A model generated the notes under the pieces. The model worked only from the letters and a program-made list of their open reading frames with translations. It was not told the origin of the DNA and ran no database searches. A stretch of 64,000 nt of DNA from Paramacrobiotus metropolitanus (taxonomy: Eukaryota; Tardigrada; Eutardigrada; Parachela; Macrobiotidae): positions 682,001-746,000 of the forward strand of contig NW_026570239.1 of assembly GCF_019649055.1 (NCBI RefSeq), read 5' to 3'. The position numbers were made by a program, and so were the translations under genes. Of this stretch, positions 59,932 through 64,000 are shown in pieces (position 1 is the stretch's first letter; each line of letters starts with the position of its first letter).

Positions 59932-60750
59932 AGCCAAACAATAGTGCGTGGTTGGCTGCCAGTTTGAAAGACTTTTGACAAAATTGACATACGGATTACA
60001 AATGGAGAAGGTAGATACAAAATTTCGTTTTTTGTTGGCAATGACTATTTCTCCAGCTCTGAGTTTTTTTTAGAGTGACATCCGTTTCTTTCCTGATGTT
60101 CGGAAAACGCGACTGATTACAACAATGATTTCCAAACATCCGGATGTTTCGCAAAATTTACAAGAATGGCATTCTGCGTAATGAGACAGGCTGATTGTTT
60201 TTCTGAGGCAGTAGTTTTGTCTGGAGGATTTAGAGTAGTCATCTGGTGAGGAAGCAAAACGATAATTCCTGGTTGACTGCCAGTTTGAAAAACTTTCGAC
60301 AAATTGACATACGGATACAAGGTGGATACAAAATTGACAAGGTGGATACAAAATTTGGTTTTTGTTGGGAATGACTGTTTTTTCAGTTCTGACAGGTTAC
60401 TATTTATATTGACAGTGTTTTCTTTCCTGACATTCGGAAACGCGAATAATTACAACAGTGATTTCCAAACATCAGGGTGTTTCGCAAAATCTGCAACAAT
60501 CGCCTTCTTCTTAATGAGACAGGCTGATTTTTCTTTTGAAGCAGTAGTTTTGTCTGAAGGATTTAGAGTAATCATTTAGAGATGAAGCCAATCGATAATT
60601 GCTCATTGGCTGTTAGTTTGAAAAATTTCTGTCAAATTGATATACGGACGACATATCGACAAGGTAGATAGAAAATTTCTGCTTTTGTTGGGAATGACTG
60701 ATTTTTCTTCTGAAGCGGTAGTTATGCCTAACTGATTTAAGGTATTCAGA
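59932..60750 (-). repeat. Inverted satellite units, second copy
   Basis: Nearly identical to 44392-45191, including the breakpoint sequence AGATGATTAGCCAAACAATAG. Differences are mostly one-base run-length changes, plus a small extra repeat of ACAAGGTGGATACAAAATT near 60315-60350. Confidence 0.85.
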
Positions 60751-61096
60751 TTCGTTTTTTGTGCCTAATCGTCTAGCCCACCGATAAAACGCATTTGAAT
60801 GAATTTTTTCTGACTGTGAAGCTTCAAAACATACTATCAAAGTTGGATCCAAAATAATGAACCGACGGAATGTACTAATCTAGCTCAAAGTCTTGTAATC
60901 TGGAACAGTATATTCTTTTGTGCAATTAAAGCACCGTGAGATCACGAATTGAATAGCTATTCCTGTTCTTCCTTTTACAAATCCTGGCGGTTAAAACGTT
61001 AGACCTACAATTTGTTATGTTGTAGTTCCGATAACGAACACCAGCCGTTACTTGATTAACAAGTTTCTTGTAAAACTTGTAGAATTTCTTATACTG
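60751..61096. other. Truncated copy of the gene-island flank
   Basis: Almost identical to about 45192-45535 and similar to 5980-6426. It ends at CTTATACTG, where the other copies continue into TTTTCAGTTCATACG; here satellite begins. No gene content. Confidence 0.8.
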
Positions 61097-64000
61097 GGTC
61101 TTTTCCAAAATGGGTCTTTTCCAACAAAAAAAAATTTTGTATTCACCTTGCCAAATTGTCATCCGTATGTCAATTTGTCAAAAGTCATTCAAACTGGCAG
61201 CCAACTAGGCATGTTCGTCTGGCTTCCCTTCTAGATGATTACTCTAAATCCTTCAGAAAAAACTAGTGATTCGGAAGAAGATTCAGAATGACTCAATAAG
61301 CAGAAGGCAATTTTTTGCAGATTTTGCGAAAAATCCGGATGTATGGAAACCATTGGTGTAATCATTGGTGTTTTCCGAACATCAGTAAAAAACGACTGTC
61401 ACTCTAAATAGATAAATGCTAGAGCTAGAAGAAAAGTCATTTATTACAAAAAAGGAAATTTTGTTTCTACCTTGTCAATTTGTCCTCTGTATGTCAATTT
61501 GTCGAAAGTTTTTCAAACTTTCAGCCAACCAGCAATTATTGTTTGACCTTCTCTCCAGATGATTACCTTGAATCGTAAGACAAAACTACCGCCTCCAGAA
61601 GAAAAATGGGTCTTTCCAACAAAAAAAATTTTGTATTCACCTTGCCAAATTGTCATCCGTATGTCAATTTGTCAAAATCATTCAAACTGGCAGCCAACTA
61701 GGCATGTTCGTCTGGCTTCCTTCTAGATGATTACTCTAAATCCTTCCGAAAAACTACTGCTTCGGAAGAAAAATCAGCTTGTCTCGATAAGCAAAAGCGA
61801 TGTTTGCAGATCTTGCGAAACATCCGGATGTATGGAAATCATTGGTGTAATCATTGGTGTTTTCCGAACATCAGTAAAAAACGACTGTCACTCTAAATAG
61901 ATAATCGCTAGAGCTAGAAGAAAAGTCATTTATTACAAAAAGGAAATTTTGTTTCTACCTTGTCAATTTGTCCTCCGTATGTCAATTTCTCGAAAGTTTT
62001 TCAAACTTTCAGCCAACCAGCAAATATTGTTTTACCTTCTCTCCAGATGATTACCTTGAATGATAAGACAAAACTACCGCTTTCAGAAGAAAAATGGGTC
62101 TTTTCCAACAAAAAAAAATTTTGTATTCACCTTGCCAAATTGTCATCCGTATGTCAATTTGTCAAAAGTCATTCAAACTGGCAGCCAACTAGACATGTTC
62201 GTCTGGCTTCCCTTCTAGATGATTACCCTAAATCCTTCAGAAAAAACTAGTGATTCGGAAGAAGATTCAGAATGACTCAATAAGCAGAAGGCAATTTTTG
62301 CAGATTTTGCGAAAAATCCGGATGTATGGAAACCATTGGTGTAATCATTGGTGTTTTCCGAACATCAGTAAAAAACGACTGTCACTCTAAATAGATAAAT
62401 GCTAGAGCTAGAAGAAAAGTCATTTATTACAAAAAAGGAAATTTTGTTTCTACCTTGTCAATTTGTCCTCTGTATGTCAATTTGTCGAAAGTTTTTCAAA
62501 CTTTCAGCCAACCAGCAATTATTGTTTGACCTTCTCTCCAGATGATTACCTTGAATCGTAAGACAAAACTACCGCCTCCAGAAGAAAAATGGGTCTTTCC
62601 AACAAAAAAAATTTTGTATTCACCTTGCCAAATTGTCATCCGTATGTCAATTTGTCAAAAGTCATTCAAACTGGCAGCCAACTAGGCATGTTCGTCTGGC
62701 TTCCCTTCTAGATGATTACTCCAAATCCTTCCGAAAAACTACTGCTTCGGAAGAAAAATCAGCTTGTCTCGATAAGCAAAAGCGATGTTTGCAGATCTTG
62801 CGAAACATCCGGATGTATGGAAATCATTGGTGTAATCATTGGTGTTTTCCGAACATCAGTAAAAAACGACTGTCACTCTAAATAGATAATCGCTAGAGCT
62901 AGAAGAAAAGTCATTTTTACAAAAAGGAAATTTTGTTTCTACCTTGTCAATTTGTCCTCCGTATGTCAATTTCTCGAAAGTTTTTCAAACTTTCAGCCAA
63001 CCAGCAAATATTGTTTTACCTTCTCTCCAGATGATTACCTTGAATGATAAGACAAAACTACCGCTTTCAGAAGAAAAATGGGTCTTTTCCAACAAAAAAA
63101 ATTTTGTATTCACCTTGCCAAATTGTCATCCGTATGTCAATTTGTCAAAAGTCATTCAAACTGGCAGCCAACTAGACATGTTCGTCTGGCTTCCCTTCTA
63201 GATGATTACCCTAAATCCTTCAGAAAAAACTAGTGATTCGGAAGAAGATTCAGAATGACTCAATAAGCAGAAGGCAATTTTTGCTGATTTTGCGAAAAAT
63301 CCGGATGTATGGAAACCATTGGTGTAATCATTGGTGTTTTCCGAACATCAGTAAAAAACGACTGTCACTCTAAATAGATAATTGCTAGAGCTAGAAGAAA
63401 AGTCATTTATTACAAAAAAGGAAATTTTGTTTCTACCTTGTCAATTTGTCCTCTGTATGTCAATTTGTCGAAAGTTTTTCAAACTTTCAGCCAACCAGCA
63501 ATTATTGTTTGACCTTCTCTCCAGATAATTACCTTGAATCGTAAGACAAAACTACCGCCTCCAGAAGAAAAATGGGTCTTTCCAACAAAAAAAAATTTTG
63601 TATTCACCTTGCCAAATTGTCATCCGTATGTCAATTTGTCAAAAGTCATTCAAACTGGCAGCCAACCAGGCATGTTCGTCTGGCTTCCCTTCTAGATGAT
63701 TACTCCAAATCCTTCCGAAAAAACTACTGCTTCGGAAGAAAAATCAGCTTGTCTCGATAAGCAAAAAGCGATTTTTGCAGATCTTGCGAAACATCCGGAT
63801 GTATGGAAATCATTGGTGTAATCATTGGTGTTTTCCGAACATCAGTAAAAAACGACTGTCACTCTAAATAAAGAATTGCTAGAGCTAGAAGAAAAGTCAT
63901 TTATTACAAAAAAGGAAATTTTGTTTCTACCTTGTCAATTTGTCCTCTGTATGTCAATTTGTCGAAAGTTTTTCAAACTTTCAGCCAACCAGCAATTATT
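61097..64000 (+). repeat. Satellite array block 4 (runs off the window)
   Basis: About six units of the 36-44 kb subfamily, in the order found near 39.0-41.5 kb (GCGAAAAATCCGGATGTATGGAAACC variants are shared). It starts with a short partial duplication, TGGGTCTTTTCCAAAA followed by TGGGTCTTTTCCAAC. It continues past the end of the window. Confidence 0.93.

Larger units (their letters stand above)
51815..61096 (+). repeat. Segmental duplication, copy 2
   Basis: Collinear with copy 1 (30380-45535) except for the absence of about 12 units, with the jump located at about 58480-58600. It includes the inversion junction (59931), the inverted satellite and the first part of the gene-island flank, and stops abruptly at 61096, short of the F-box gene. 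Confidence 0.75.

Noticed and set aside
9830-63760. Dozens of 60-159 residue open frames sharing motifs such as CIHLAKLSSVCQFVK and NWQPTRHVRLAS
   Set aside because: They are translations of the same satellite segment, occur in more than one frame, are broken by run-length changes from unit to unit and have no recognisable domain. They do not indicate a gene family.
1-64000. tRNA, rRNA or telomeric repeats
   Set aside because: No cloverleaf with conserved A/B boxes, no rRNA-like stretch and no short telomere-type repeat was recognised by reading; a covariance-model scan would settle the tRNA question.

Overview
This is a eukaryotic, probably invertebrate animal, window dominated by one satellite DNA family. 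Evidence for a eukaryote: spliced F-box-type gene remnants with GT..AG introns of about 75 to 400 bp, a Ty3/gypsy LTR retrotransposon, DNA-transposon derivatives and tens of kilobases of tandem repeat. I cannot name the species; a tardigrade would fit the F-box family but that is only a weak guess. No tRNA, rRNA, CRISPR array or bacterial-type operon was recognised.

Layout. 1-4512: AT-rich DNA with no supported gene, holding one 0.96 kb inverted-repeat element (1240-2203). 4513-8076: two convergent, decayed members of one F-box gene family (A on +, B on -) separated by a spacer with a 77 bp palindrome. 8500-9220: diverged satellite units in inverted orientation, then AT-rich transition. 9650-44391: main satellite array, forward, split at 20142-24516 by a 4375 bp LTR retrotransposon with identical 137 bp LTRs and a 5 bp target duplication. 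44392-45191: satellite in inverted orientation. 45192-48377: a gene island with a third F-box member (C, - strand) whose exon is interrupted by a 507 bp hAT-like MITE with an 8 bp target duplication. 48378-59931: satellite, forward. 59932-60750: inverted satellite. 60751-61096: truncated second copy of the gene-island flank. 61097-64000: satellite, forward. Satellite makes up about 46 kb, roughly 72% of the window.

Satellite architecture. The basic unit is about 494 bp and is itself composite: a ~172 bp part and a ~322 bp part share about 150 bp of homologous sequence. The older inverted units at 8.5-9.2 kb repeat at about 320-345 bp, suggesting the longer part is the ancestral monomer. Nearly every unit carries a 16 bp perfect palindrome (AAACATCCGGATGTTT) or a one-base variant; the diverged units keep the dyad symmetry through paired changes. 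A 1.65 kb higher-order repeat (three units plus one 172 bp part) is visible at 26.1-29.4 kb. A large segmental duplication links 30.4-45.5 kb with 51.8-61.1 kb; the second copy lacks about 5.9 kb (12 units).

Reading frames. The many 60-110 residue open frames inside the array are recurring translations of the repeat, not genes. The only convincing protein-coding content is the retrotransposon gag and pol (pol has three single-base frame breaks) and the three F-box family members, all broken. Most of the breaks are one-base changes in homopolymers or short runs, so some may be assembly errors rather than real mutations.
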